From Candidatus Brocadiaceae bacterium S225 (GTDB lineage: Bacteria; Planctomycetota; Brocadiia; Brocadiales; Scalinduaceae): a stretch of DNA of 64,000 nt. The notes under the pieces are model-generated. The model worked only from the letters and a program-made list of their open reading frames with translations, was not told the origin of the DNA and did not search any database. How positions within the stretch are numbered: position 1 is the stretch's first letter; each line of letters begins with the position of its first letter. The position numbers and the translations under genes were made by a program. Location: assembly GCA_007859995.1 (NCBI GenBank), contig SMSL01000002.1:186001-250000 (forward strand), given 5' to 3'. Shown here in pieces: positions 9,336 through 17,906 of the stretch.

Positions 9336-9478
9336 CTTTTTATCCCTCCTTTTTTTTGATAACTGATAATGTCATACATGTCCGATATGGATCAAAACCA
9401 TCCAAAATACTTAAGCACATTCTACTACTAAGCAAATGATTTATTTCCTGATGTTTTTAAATGATAAAGCCGGAGTTC

Positions 9479-10087
9479 TCACGAAATTTTCTTGATCATT
9501 GTAATGGCCGATGAGAATCCCATGTCACGGCATAAAAACTGAAAAGGTAGAGGGCATCTTCGGATTTTTGTAGCAACAAAACCATGTTGTTCGTAAAAAC
9601 GCCGTGCATCAGGATTTGTGTCCACGACGTCCACTCTTATTGTGCGGAACTCATGCGCCCATGCGAAATCTGAAATACCTGTTAACAGGTGTGTGCCGAC
9701 TCCTCTGCCCTGCATTGAGGAGCGGACCATAACGGCCTTCAAGTACAATTCACCTTTCCGGTCAGGTGAATTAAACAGGCGCATCCTGAGTATTTTCATA
9801 ATGCCTCTCAGCCAGCCGAATTCGCGAGCTAAATCAAATAAAGAAGGGCTGAAGAAATGGCATCCTTCGTACTGTAAGCCGGCTATGCCCAACAATTTTT
9901 CTCCTCTTGAGGCCACCATTGTGCCCCTGGGATTCAGGTGCTTCTGCAGGAAAGAGATAGCTTGTTCCCTGCTGTTCATGATCGGATAAAACTTCTGTTG
10001 AAATGAATCATAGAAGAGTTCGGCGGCTTCCTGAAGATATTCTTCAGGAAGCCCGATAAATATTTCGATAGGGCCTGCAATACTCAT
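9479..10087 (-). CDS. GNAT-family N-acetyltransferase
   Basis: Acyl-CoA-dependent N-acetyltransferase of unknown substrate. The acetyl-CoA binding loop is visible as RSSMQGRGVGTHLL near residues 121-135. The usual C-terminal VDTNPDARRFYEQHGF segment (about 153-169) is also present. Length 202 residues, cytoplasmic. RBS is weak. It lies 29 bp downstream of a 55-codon gene on the same strand, with a hairpin between them. Confidence 0.88.
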   Translation of the reverse strand: MSIAGPIEIFIGLPEEYLQEAAELFYDSFQQKFYPIMNSREQAISFLQKHLNPRGTMVASRGEKLLGIAGLQYEGCHFFSPSLFDLAREFGWLRGIMKILRMRLFNSPDRKGELYLKAVMVRSSMQGRGVGTHLLTGISDFAWAHEFRTIRVDVVDTNPDARRFYEQHGFVATKIRRCPLPFQFLCRDMGFSSAITMIKKIS

Positions 10088-10097
10088 TTTTTTATAT

Positions 10098-10128
10098 AAG
10101 GTAGGATGGGTTTACTTCATCCTACCTT
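10098..10128. other. 11-bp hairpin between small gene and GNAT gene
   Basis: Arms AAGGTAGGATG (10098-10108) and CATCCTACCTT (10118-10128) are perfect inverse complements with a 9-nt loop. It overlaps the stop codon of the small minus-strand gene (10117-10284). On the minus strand it is followed by A residues rather than T residues, so it may stabilise or process mRNA rather than terminate it. Confidence 0.6.
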
Positions 10129-10284
10129 TATTTGTGCTAAAGCCAGTACTTCAAGTTTGTTTTTGACTAAATATCCGATCTGATCTTTTGCATCTTCTTC
10201 GTTTCCTGCTTCTACATTGATAATGAATAGCTGATCTCCGCCGCCTTCCCAACTAACTGTTACTCTGAATTCATACATATCCAT
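10117..10284 (-). CDS. Small conserved-looking protein, 55 residues
   Basis: A short gene translating to MDMYEFRVTVSW... and ending LALAQIKVG. The start is chosen because a strong RBS (GGAGAGAG) lies 8 nt upstream of ATG at 10284. The sequence looks like a small alpha/beta protein: a beta-strand-rich first half, then an acidic linker (AGNEEDAKDQ) and a helix. No family recognised. It precedes the GNAT gene in the same direction. Confidence 0.6.
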   Translation of the reverse strand: MDMYEFRVTVSWEGGGDQLFIINVEAGNEEDAKDQIGYLVKNKLEVLALAQIKVG

Positions 10285-10432
10285 TTTCTGTTCTCTCTCC
10301 CGTGTAAAATTATAAAAACATTATCAATAATTTTTATACATGTTTGAGGCCGTGTAAAAATGGCCACATTTAAGCTTAAACAGCAACATTCACAGCTTAA
10401 AGTTTTCTTGAAATACCAGCTTTATCCCATAT

Positions 10433-11035
10433 TCACTGAGGGGTACGACTTCTGTCTATGCCGGGAAAATCAAGGTTCAGATCTTTGAATCTCTGTACCA
10501 GGCTTTTTGCCCCAGGTATGAGATCCTCTGTAGATTTGGCTGATTGAATTATTTTCCAGAGTTCGTGAATAATACCATTGTCATATAATTTCCTGCAACG
10601 GTCACTATAGCATCCTTCCGCTACGTCTACATCAAACAGGACATATTCAAGTTCCTTCCAGAAGTCATCAGCTCCTATAACTCCACCAACTGTAGCGCCT
10701 CCAATACCGTCCTTATAGAACCTGTTTAATGTTACTTCAAACTTTGGAAAACGCTGGCAAAAGTGATAATTTACATATGCCTGCTCTATAGTATCCAGGG
10801 ACATGGATACATCATATTCCAGGTTACATTCAGGGACCTTGGTACTGAACAGAACATGTGCGGTCTCGCGCAAAGCGGCTCTGAATATCATCAGGAAATC
10901 ATATTGATACAGAGGAAGTATGATTTGTTTTTTGTCCGGCAACGAATATCCGGCCGGAACATCTTCAAATTGAATTTTTATTTCCGGGTCTAATACTTCA
11001 ACACATTTGACTACCATTTCATGAACCTTTTCCAT
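10433..11035 (-). CDS. Unknown protein with degenerate zincin-like motif
   Basis: I do not recognise a named family. From ATG at 11035 (RBS AAAGG about 8 nt upstream; TTG at 11041 is the alternative) the protein has 200 residues and no signal peptide. Around residues 55-70 the helix LRETAHVLFST looks like the HExxH helix of metallopeptidase-like proteins, with the first histidine replaced by arginine. No clear third ligand is visible. It lies in a minus-strand series of accessory genes with no clear functional partner. Confidence 0.65.
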   Translation of the reverse strand: MEKVHEMVVKCVEVLDPEIKIQFEDVPAGYSLPDKKQIILPLYQYDFLMIFRAALRETAHVLFSTKVPECNLEYDVSMSLDTIEQAYVNYHFCQRFPKFEVTLNRFYKDGIGGATVGGVIGADDFWKELEYVLFDVDVAEGCYSDRCRKLYDNGIIHELWKIIQSAKSTEDLIPGAKSLVQRFKDLNLDFPGIDRSRTPQ

Positions 11036-11132
11036 TTTCAAAACCTTTCAAACATAATTTTAGTTAATTGTACTTACATTTACTATACAATTTAGAAAGA
11101 GATTCTAACAGATTTGTAATTGAAACCAATAG

Positions 11133-11369
11133 TTAAAACAGGACATGTATGTTTTTCTTTTTGCAGATATTCTTAAAAACCTCCGGCCATACGGCTATAC
11201 TGAGCTCTCCGAAATATGCTTTTTTGAGCGGATACATACTGGTTCGGGATTGTCCGATACCGCTGCCTATACTGAGTGGAATATCGTCGTTCATGATTGC
11301 CCGGTGATAAGGCTGCTTCAGGAAATCAAATTGCCCGCGTATTTCGTGATAGTAACCGTCTGCAAGAGG
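11133..11369 (-). pseudogene. asnA: Fragment of aspartate-ammonia ligase (asnA), C-terminal end
   Basis: An open stretch of 78 codons with no start codon of its own. It contains PLSIGSGIGQSRTSM and AVWPEVFKNICKKKNIHVL, which match the C-terminal active-site and tail segments of AsnA, the ammonia-dependent asparagine synthetase. Upstream in the same frame is TGA (11370-11372) after HPVTFIIGIG, then the end of another gene, so roughly the first three quarters of asnA are missing. Likely a remnant left by deletion or gene replacement. Confidence 0.75.
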
Positions 11370-11402
11370 TCAGCCTATTCCAATGATAAAGGTTACGGGA
11401 TG

Positions 11403-11948
11403 TTATTTCAACGCGTCTGTTTCACGCGTCTTACGCTGCAGATCCGGGTACATATCCGTCTTCAACTTCGAAACAGCCAGTATACACAACAGATAAAGTA
11501 TTTTGCGTGTTAACGATAAAATCTCTTTGTCGAAAGCGACCGGCACCTCTTTAAGCACATGGGCGCATATTCTCTCTAAAACTTTTACTAAATTAATAAG
11601 TGCTTCTTTCGGATCAGAGTCCCTTGATGACCTTAACGTTCCAATTGCCCTCATAGTTGAAACTTCATCCGCTGTTCCTTCGGGACCGGTAAGTACGGTT
11701 TCCAGTGGCGGATCAAGAAAAACCAATGAGTCTACAGATACATCCTTTAACAGCCTTTGCATTTCATCTTCAGAGAATTTTTCTATAAGTGATTCCAATC
11801 CTTGACGATCGTGTTCGGGGACGTTTTTGCCTGCGTCGTTCGTTAAATTTACGACCGTTGTGAACGTAGCCCACAAAACTTCAGTGGCATCGTAATCGGG
11901 GAGAGATCGAGTGGATATAATTTCATTTAGCATTGTCTCTTTTTCCAT
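11403..11948 (-). CDS. Hypothetical protein, mostly helical
   Basis: No family recognised. 181 residues without a signal peptide. The first part is acidic, and a hydrophobic helix appears near residues 148-162 (ILYLLCILAVSKL). The pattern of charged and leucine-rich segments suggests a helical, possibly membrane-associated protein. No good RBS lies before ATG at 11948; a second ATG (residue 6) is an alternative. It abuts the asnA remnant at its 3' end. Confidence 0.55.
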   Translation of the reverse strand: MEKETMLNEIISTRSLPDYDATEVLWATFTTVVNLTNDAGKNVPEHDRQGLESLIEKFSEDEMQRLLKDVSVDSLVFLDPPLETVLTGPEGTADEVSTMRAIGTLRSSRDSDPKEALINLVKVLERICAHVLKEVPVAFDKEILSLTRKILYLLCILAVSKLKTDMYPDLQRKTRETDALK

Positions 11949-12002
11949 GTTTTATTTTTTTTGTTATGAGCGAATAAATACTTGTTTTTTTATCTCTAAT
12001 TC

Positions 12003-12701
12003 CTAAAATGACTTTATTACCCATTCTCCATGTAGATCTTTTACAAATGCCAATTGAAAGGAGGGCTTTTCACCTTTTTTCAGGTTACTTGTTATTTCAT
12101 ATATTGCGGTATTCATTGCCACTTCTACTATTTGAATGTTTGCAAGATCTTTACCTATCTTTTTTCTGCCATAAGGATTCAGCGTTTTAAACAGTTTTCT
12201 ATACTTGTCACTTGCCGTATGATGGAAATAGTTTACTGCTTTATCAATATCATTCTGCTCCAACGCCTTCAACATACCGTTCCACTTTGCTCTAAGCAGA
12301 ATGTCCAGTTCCATTAATTCGTCGTTTGACAGTTCTTCCCATACTTCATTTTCTATTGCCGGCATTATAGCAGCGATAGACTCATTAATCCGTTCCAGTT
12401 TTTCCTTAGACAATCCTTTTTTGACATCATCAATATGTAATAAAACATCCTTTAATCTGTTTTTCTCTTCTTCATCCAGTTTATTATGTATCTTTTCGAT
12501 TCTACAGATCTGTGCGTTGCCAATATATCCCAACAGTTTTTCAAAAGATTCATCCTTCAATTCCCCGGAATGCCGATTTAAGAAGTTCTTGCATTGCTGT
12601 GTATATTTTTCCACTTCATCCGGAGAAGAGTATGAATAACTTTGTAAACTAATTAACAGTATAAAAACAACTATTTGAATTGTTATCTTCTTATTTATCA
12701 T
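12003..12701 (-). CDS. Exported protein of unknown function
   Basis: 232 residues with an N-terminal signal peptide (MINKKITIQIVVFILLIS..., likely cleaved near SYSSP). The middle is highly charged and helical (residues about 55-130). The last 90 residues (from NDIDKAVNYF to GEWVIKSF) resemble small secreted domains that end in a strand motif of the type G-W-x-I-x-S-F, but I cannot name the family. RBS AAGGA precedes ATG. Part of the minus-strand accessory run. Confidence 0.65.
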   Translation of the reverse strand: MINKKITIQIVVFILLISLQSYSYSSPDEVEKYTQQCKNFLNRHSGELKDESFEKLLGYIGNAQICRIEKIHNKLDEEEKNRLKDVLLHIDDVKKGLSKEKLERINESIAAIMPAIENEVWEELSNDELMELDILLRAKWNGMLKALEQNDIDKAVNYFHHTASDKYRKLFKTLNPYGRKKIGKDLANIQIVEVAMNTAIYEITSNLKKGEKPSFQLAFVKDLHGEWVIKSF

Positions 12702-12769
12702 AAATAAATCCTTAAATATTGTGATCTTTTCCTGTCAGTAATTTCCTGATCTTCCTTTTTTGTAATTTC

Positions 12770-13112
12770 TTATGACTCCAACAATGCCACTCTTCCCAGC
12801 CACTGCAGGTTCTTTTCCAGTTCCTGCTTTAGTATGTTATGAATGGTTTCTTTATCGGTTACCTGTCCGCCCATTATCTGACCGGGAGAAATCTATACCT
12901 AGAAATCGACTATCCGGCAGTCCGTAAGCCATCGGTATTATATTCTCTCTCGCAGCACATTCCAACTCAAGCACTCTGCAACCGGTTACAGGTGTGGACT
13001 GTATTCTCATAATTGTTGCCAGCTTACCCAATCTGTCGGGATGAGTCTGAGGATAGCTCAAATGGGAGTAAGGAACATTTTCGTAACTTTGCTGTAATTT
13101 ATCTCCTGCCAT
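12770..13112 (-). pseudogene. Remnant of a class I SAM-dependent methyltransferase
   Basis: Reading from ATG at 13112, the first 60 or so residues match the N-terminus of large methyltransferases (YENVPYSHLSYPQTHPDRL, then CRVLELECAARENIIPMA). The glycine-rich motif I is ruined (ECAARE instead of a GCGDGG-like loop). After GIDFS the frame shifts into what looks like the far C-terminal end of the same family (QVTDKETIHNILKQELEKN...ALLES, stop at 12770). Several hundred residues are therefore deleted. Its ATG touches the stop of the upstream haem c lipoprotein gene. Confidence 0.7.
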
Positions 13113-13113
13113 C

Positions 13114-13590
13114 TTATTCCTCTCCTGCATCACTAAAATCAAGCCTGCCTTCCGCGTCTTTATTAAAACTGTCATGGCACGCGTCACACGAATATACTAA
13201 ATTGCTGAATTCTAAATCCGCTCTTTCGGAATAATGATTTTTACTGGCTAGCATTAATTTATTTATGGCGCTGTTAAATTGATTACTTAACATAATAAAT
13301 CTTAATGAAATATCATTATTCTCAATCATATATTGTGTTACACAACTGAAGCCGATACCTTCTTTAAGCTCTTGCGTCCACATATCCATTTCAACCCAAT
13401 CGTTATTTTTTACAGCCCTTGATAATCTTCTCATCACCAGAGATGCTTTTTTCATGGATCGTGCCAGGTCGTTCTGAAGGAGTGTATATACTTTTGGCTC
13501 TTCAACTTTCACTTCATCAGGTTTTTTGCAGGAGACAATGACGATAAGAGTCCCTATAATAAAAACAGAAATTATCAGTGAAGATTTCAT
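13114..13590 (-). CDS. Putative c-type cytochrome lipoprotein (cytochrome c'-like)
   Basis: 158 residues. An N-terminal hydrophobic segment ends in a lipobox-like IVSC (residues about 18-21), predicting a lipid-anchored exported protein. A single haem c motif, CDACH, lies near the C-terminus (residues about 134-138) after a helical region. This fits the layout of cytochrome c', a four-helix bundle with C-terminal CXXCH. Such proteins bind NO or handle electrons; the role here is unknown. RBS GGGAGAGG supports the start. It once led directly into the methyltransferase that is now broken. Confidence 0.75.
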   Translation of the reverse strand: MKSSLIISVFIIGTLIVIVSCKKPDEVKVEEPKVYTLLQNDLARSMKKASLVMRRLSRAVKNNDWVEMDMWTQELKEGIGFSCVTQYMIENNDISLRFIMLSNQFNSAINKLMLASKNHYSERADLEFSNLVYSCDACHDSFNKDAEGRLDFSDAGEE

Positions 13591-14349
13591 TTAATGCCTC
13601 TCCCTTTTTTAATTTTCAGGTTATACAGATATCGTTAAATATATAGTAACCTGTTTGTTATTACTACAGTAAAAATTTCACTTTTCTGGGCTATGTGGAT
13701 TGCTCCTAATGTTTTCTTCAATTCAGTATCTGTTTTTGATGTTGATTAATCATAATACATAAAATATACTTTTTATTGTTTATATTTGTGTATAGAAATT
13801 TCAATCTTTGGTAAAAAACACTTAAATCTCTTTATTTTGGAATAATATGATCCTTGCAAGGATAGTTTCGTTGTCAGGCGTAGAGATTTTTTGTTTAGTT
13901 TGAAGGCAGGTATCCTGTTCACAAGGTATCTGTTATGCAGGAAAATGGCCGGAGGCGTTCATCAATAGTGAAAGTAATGTGCTGCTATTTTTTATTGATA
14001 GAAACACGTGTGGCATACAATAAAGTGATAACCTAAAAATGTTGTTCTGCATACGAGCAGTTTTAAGACATTGGTAATAATACTAAGCCTGATTAGGTGG
14101 TGGTTTGTGAGGAAGAATTTCCACCAATTACAATTGTCTAAAAGAATATCTCTTATTTTTTTTAATGCCACTGACATATTCCATAAGTTAGAAGTATAGA
14201 ATAATTAAAATAAATTTAGTAGTACGAAATTTCTGTCGCGAAGCGACTTAACTTCATTAGAGTTGAGTAATTAATAACATGTTTGATATGATAGCTATTG
14301 AAGTCAAGTTTGAAGTGGCTAAAATTAAAAAAAAAGGAGTGTGTGTGTT
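13591..14349. other. 759-bp gap, no gene seen
   Basis: AT-rich sequence between divergent genes. I see only small structural features: a 14-nt palindrome ATCCTTGCAAGGAT near 13850, and a 5-bp hairpin GTCGC-GAA-GCGAC near 14234. No ORF here has both an RBS and a recognisable sequence. It presumably carries the promoters of the cytochrome gene and the MYG1-like gene. Confidence 0.5.
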
Positions 14350-15186
14350 TTGTCATCAAGAATTGTAACTCATGGTGGTGGCTCTCACATGGACGATCTG
14401 ATCTCCGTCTGCATTGTGCTGGCAATGGACAATGATATAAAATGCGTAGAGCGTCGGCCTGTGGAACCTGAAGAGATTGCCGATCCTGCTGTATGGGTGT
14501 TGGATCAGGGTGACGTTTACAATCCTGAAAACAGGAATTTTGATCATCACCAATTTCCGACAGGTACAAGGCAATGTACATTAAGTCTTCTCGCTGACCA
14601 TTTTGATCTCAGGAGCGATCTGGATGAAATGGTCTGGTTTAGAGCGCTTGTACTTGATGACAGCCTGGGCGCGATTAAAACTGCTGGAGAGCTTGACTGT
14701 AGCGCTACTCTGTTGAAAGGGTTGATGAGGGGGCCGGTAAACGAATTCGTCTTAGCAAGGTTCGAACAGGCAAAGAAACTCGACTCGGATAATGAACTGG
14801 TAAAACTCCTCACTGCAATAGGCACTCACATAGTCACAGACATCAGAAACAAGAAAGAGCGTATTCAGTTCATTCGAGAAAAAGCGGAATTTGCTCAAGT
14901 AAACGGCCTGAAAGTACTTTTCTTCATGGAGGATGTGCCTGATCCGAAATTGAGTATTTCCGCGTATTTAAAAGAAACAGGTAAAAATGCGGCTGTTCTG
15001 GTAGTCAATAATACTCGTGATAGCGGATGGTCGCTTAGCAGGATTAGCGATCACCCCCGGGTTGACTTCAGGCGTATTAAAGGCGCGAATGACGTGCTCT
15101 TCGTACATTCAAACGGTTTCGTCGCAAAGACCAGACGGATTGAGAAACCGGCAATCATTAGCCTTTTGGAGACTGCAATTGTATAA
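14350..15186 (+). CDS. MYG1/UPF0160-like putative phosphoesterase
   Basis: Resembles the MYG1 (UPF0160) family, DHH-type metal-dependent phosphoesterase/nuclease-like proteins. Key metal-binding-like motifs are THGGGSHMDD at the N-terminus, LDQGDVYNPENRNFDHHQ near residues 57-74 (precursor numbering from TTG) and DDSLGAI further on. The start is taken as TTG at 14350 because GGAG at 14336-14339 lies 10 nt upstream; the GTG codon at 14341 is too close to it. 278 residues, cytoplasmic. Function inferred from motifs only. Confidence 0.7.
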   Translation: MSSRIVTHGGGSHMDDLISVCIVLAMDNDIKCVERRPVEPEEIADPAVWVLDQGDVYNPENRNFDHHQFPTGTRQCTLSLLADHFDLRSDLDEMVWFRALVLDDSLGAIKTAGELDCSATLLKGLMRGPVNEFVLARFEQAKKLDSDNELVKLLTAIGTHIVTDIRNKKERIQFIREKAEFAQVNGLKVLFFMEDVPDPKLSISAYLKETGKNAAVLVVNNTRDSGWSLSRISDHPRVDFRRIKGANDVLFVHSNGFVAKTRRIEKPAIISLLETAIV

Positions 15187-15197
15187 TTTTTTTCCCT

Positions 15198-15219
15198 CAC
15201 GCAGAGCCGCAAAGGACGC
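15198..15219. repeat. Half-copy of CACGCAGAG-type repeat
   Basis: The text CACGCAGAGCCGCAAAGG just before the next gene resembles the arms of the long inverted repeat at 49465-49559. It occurs here as a single arm without partner. It sits in the region that should carry the RBS of the following gene. Confidence 0.55.
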
Positions 15220-15221
15220 TA

Positions 15222-15947
15222 ATGGTAAAACCTGTTAAATTTTATTTTCTTACTGAAAGATTGTCATCAGATATGGATGGGTTTTTTAAAAGATTACAAA
15301 CAGTAAAATTGGATAATGTATTTAATCCCTGGACTTGCCGAGACGAGAAAAATGATATTGATTCTGATTCACCGGCTATAAGGCTGTTGCAGCTTAAGCA
15401 ATATCTGTTGGAAAGGAAAAATGCGAAGTATCTTCTGGTAGGAGAGGCTTTAGGGTATCAGGGTGGGCATTTCACCGGAATTGCGATGACGTCTGAACGT
15501 ATTCTGCTGGGGAAGATGAGACATAAATCGATCACTCCAGAGCACGTGTTCTCAGGGATTGAGCCGCGTCGTACAAGCATGCCTTCTGTCAAAAAAGATG
15601 GTTTTACAGAACCTACCGCAACGATTGTATGGGAGCGATTAATAACGTCTGGTTTTGATATGAGAGATTTTATTTTATGGAACGCGTTACCATGGCATCC
15701 GTACAAACCGGAGAAAGGGATTCTGTCCAACAGGACACCTTCTGATAATGAGTTTGAAAAAGGCAAACCGGTAATGTTAGAGTTACTTAAATCAATGAAT
15801 GTTACAGAGGTAATTGCTGTTGGCGAAAAGTCAAAAATTCAGTTGGGGGAGATGGGTATTGATGCTTCAATGGTAAGGCATCCGGCTAATGGCGGAGCAC
15901 CAAAATTTCGAGAGCAAATCATACAGGTAATTAAGAATAAGGGATAG
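15222..15947 (+). CDS. Uracil-DNA glycosylase superfamily protein
   Basis: Likely a base-excision-repair glycosylase or a relative. Motif 1-like GEALGYQGGHFTG is near residue 70 and the DNA-intercalating motif 2-like VRHPANGG near residue 219. The motif ALPWHPYKP lies between. 241 residues, cytoplasmic. ATG at 15222 is preceded by AAGGACG. The exact UDG family and substrate cannot be told from sequence alone. Confidence 0.72.
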   Translation: MVKPVKFYFLTERLSSDMDGFFKRLQTVKLDNVFNPWTCRDEKNDIDSDSPAIRLLQLKQYLLERKNAKYLLVGEALGYQGGHFTGIAMTSERILLGKMRHKSITPEHVFSGIEPRRTSMPSVKKDGFTEPTATIVWERLITSGFDMRDFILWNALPWHPYKPEKGILSNRTPSDNEFEKGKPVMLELLKSMNVTEVIAVGEKSKIQLGEMGIDASMVRHPANGGAPKFREQIIQVIKNKG

Positions 15948-15993
15948 AATCAGTGTCCCCAAAAAGATAAATCCTCAGAAGACAAGATTAATC

Positions 15994-16863
15994 ATGAAAA
16001 AACTCATAATTGTTTTCATAGCAATAGTATTATTCTCCACTGCAGTATCTGCTGAATCGAGTGTCTGGGAATTAGATACGGATAATGGAGGTTTTTATCT
16101 GGCAGGCTCCTGCCACGTCTTGAGAAAGTCTGACTATCCTCTTCCGGAGGAGTTCGAATCGGCTTATGAGGATGTTGATCAGGTTATCTTTGAAACAGAT
16201 ATTGAGGCGCTTATGAGTCAGGAACTTCAACTCCTGCTGATAAGCAAAGGGATGTATACCGAAGGAGATACTCTTGAGAAAAAACTATCTAAAAAGTCTT
16301 ACGCTTCTCTGCTTAAATATTGTAATGACAGGTCTATGTCTATCGAGCTGTTCCAGAACTTTAAACCCTGGATGGTTACCATGACTTTACTGCTTCTTGA
16401 ACTGGAAAAGAACGCGATATCTCCCGCAGATGGATTGGATATGTATTTCAGCAATAAAGCAAATAAGGATGGGAAGCAAACCGGAGGACTGGAAGACGTT
16501 TACCGGCATATTGAATTAGTTTCTTCTTTTGATGAAGAGTTTGACGAGTCAATCGTCGAAAGTTTTATTCGGGAAGCGGGGGAGCTACAGGTAATGATGG
16601 AAGACCTGATCAAGTCCTGGAGGGCAGGGGATGAATCCGGTATAGATGAATATTTAACAGTTAATATGCGTACGGAATTTCCGAAATTATATAAGAGACT
16701 TTTAACTGACAGGAACCGCGACTGGATACCTCGTCTGGAAACGTTGATAAACTCCGGTAAGAGAACGCTTGTAATCGTCGGTGTTGGGCATCTGATTGGT
16801 GAAAACAGCGTCATCGATCTATTAAAATTCAGGGGCCATAAGGTAAAAAAATTTAAAGGTTAG
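15994..16863 (+). CDS. TraB/GumN family exported protein
   Basis: Belongs to the TraB/GumN (TIKI-like) family. The N-terminal motif FYLAGSCHVLRKSDYPLP and a glutamate (FETD) lie after the signal peptide. The C-terminal VIVGVGHLIGENSVIDLL carries the second conserved histidine. In animal TIKI these residues belong to a metalloprotease fold; the activity of bacterial members is not settled. 289 residues with signal peptide (cleavage near VSA-ES). It follows the UDG-like gene by 46 bp on the same strand. Confidence 0.88.
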   Translation: MKKLIIVFIAIVLFSTAVSAESSVWELDTDNGGFYLAGSCHVLRKSDYPLPEEFESAYEDVDQVIFETDIEALMSQELQLLLISKGMYTEGDTLEKKLSKKSYASLLKYCNDRSMSIELFQNFKPWMVTMTLLLLELEKNAISPADGLDMYFSNKANKDGKQTGGLEDVYRHIELVSSFDEEFDESIVESFIREAGELQVMMEDLIKSWRAGDESGIDEYLTVNMRTEFPKLYKRLLTDRNRDWIPRLETLINSGKRTLVIVGVGHLIGENSVIDLLKFRGHKVKKFKG

Positions 16864-16888
16864 TCAAACTTTTGTTAGGAGAAACATT

Positions 16889-17194
16889 ATGAGTAACGAT
16901 ATACCCGATGACTGCATGGACCCGGCTTACCTCAAAAAAGCGTATAAGACATTCAGAAAGCGCCTCAGACTGACGCGGCTTGACGCCGAGTCAACGCTGG
17001 GCAGCAGTGCTCTCAGTGGTGGCCGAAAGTCTGGTATTGTGGCCATTAGACCGCCAAATAATTTCCCTCAGGAGGTGTGGGACAAGCTCGTGGAAACGGG
17101 TAAGCTTCGTACCGAAGGAATGGGTCTCTACGAGTTGGTCGAGGATCTTGATCCTCCCGGGAAGAAAGGGTCAAACGAGATCTATGACAAATGA
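16889..17194 (+). CDS. Small hypothetical protein, 101 residues
   Basis: No named family. A good RBS (TTAGGAGAAAC) precedes ATG, and codon use looks normal, so it is probably a real gene. The sequence has a basic N-terminal helix (LKKAYKTFRKRLRLTRLD) and a short motif FPQEVWDKLVETGKL. It lies 25 bp after the GumN-like gene and may share its transcript. Confidence 0.65.
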   Translation: MSNDIPDDCMDPAYLKKAYKTFRKRLRLTRLDAESTLGSSALSGGRKSGIVAIRPPNNFPQEVWDKLVETGKLRTEGMGLYELVEDLDPPGKKGSNEIYDK

Positions 17195-17325
17195 GTGTCA
17201 GGGTGTTTGGAATTTAGAATTATGATTGGAGAATTGAGAGTTTTATGAATTTGGAAGATAGGCGATTTAAGGTCTTCGATTTAAAGGCGATGTTCGGGTG
17301 TTCCGGTTGAATTTAGGTTAAAGAG

Positions 17326-17502
17326 ATGCGAAGCCAATTTATCATTCATGGTATTGCCATTTATGGAGCGTGTGAGCTTGCAGAGATTACGTACATGGTG
17401 GTGTCGGAAATGAGATGGAGCTTTCTGGGGTCCTTTCTTGGGGAATCAAAAATCACAGATGAGAAAATACCGGGTTGCAGTGTTCAAAGTCTCGATCTGC
17501 TC
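17326..17502 (+). pseudogene. Truncated copy of the winged-helix regulator's C-terminal domain
   Basis: Positions 17339-17502 translate to IAIYGACELAEITYMVV...QSLDLLK, closely matching residues of the intact protein encoded at 17907-18494 (AIYGASDLSEITYMVV...FQSLDLLK). The N-terminal DNA-binding part is missing. The match ends abruptly at the codon after LLK, exactly where the palindromic AGTGTGCC-family repeat begins (17503). So this is a broken paralogue. Confidence 0.82.
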
Positions 17503-17545
17503 AAGTATGCCATGGTACAATAGTGCGCCATGGCGCATTGATACT
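17503..17545. repeat. Palindromic dispersed repeat, copy 3, at the break of a gene fragment
   Basis: Contains the 26-nt family unit at 17504-17529 (AGTATGCCATGG then TACAATAGTGCGCC) and extends as a second palindromic half, CGCCATGGCG, to an AGTAT/ATACT outer pair. It starts precisely where homology between the gene fragment at 17326 and its intact paralogue stops, suggesting insertion or a recombination junction. The 361 bp after it hold the promoter region for the intact gene and nothing else that I recognise. Confidence 0.8.
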
Positions 17546-17906
17546 GGTTTCTCATTTTTATTCTTTCTCATTAATGCGTAATCAAGAACTGTTTGTTGTT
17601 GGTGTAATTGTTTATGCTATAATTACTTATCACACCATGTAAACGCTTATCAGTGAAAATATTTGTGTTGGTTCGCCTGTGGTTCAAATTTTGCCGTCAG
17701 TTAAAATTGCTCTTGCTTATATAGTATGAAAAACGGTATACTCTATTGTTTAGTAAGTTTGCATTGGAAAATAATTCATGTATAATACTAAAAATCGTAA
17801 TTTAAGATATGAGGGGATTTAAAGAGACCAATATCAAATACAATACCGGCTTTAGAAATGAGTTGAACATCGTATTGTTATTTACAAGGTCTTTGGGGAT
17901 TTTATT

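Noticed and set aside
11145..11513. 122-codon plus-strand ORF
   Set aside because: Antisense to the asnA remnant and the end of the hypothetical gene; composition not protein-like.
13992..14177. 61-codon minus-strand ORF in the gap
   Set aside because: No RBS and no resemblance to known sequence.
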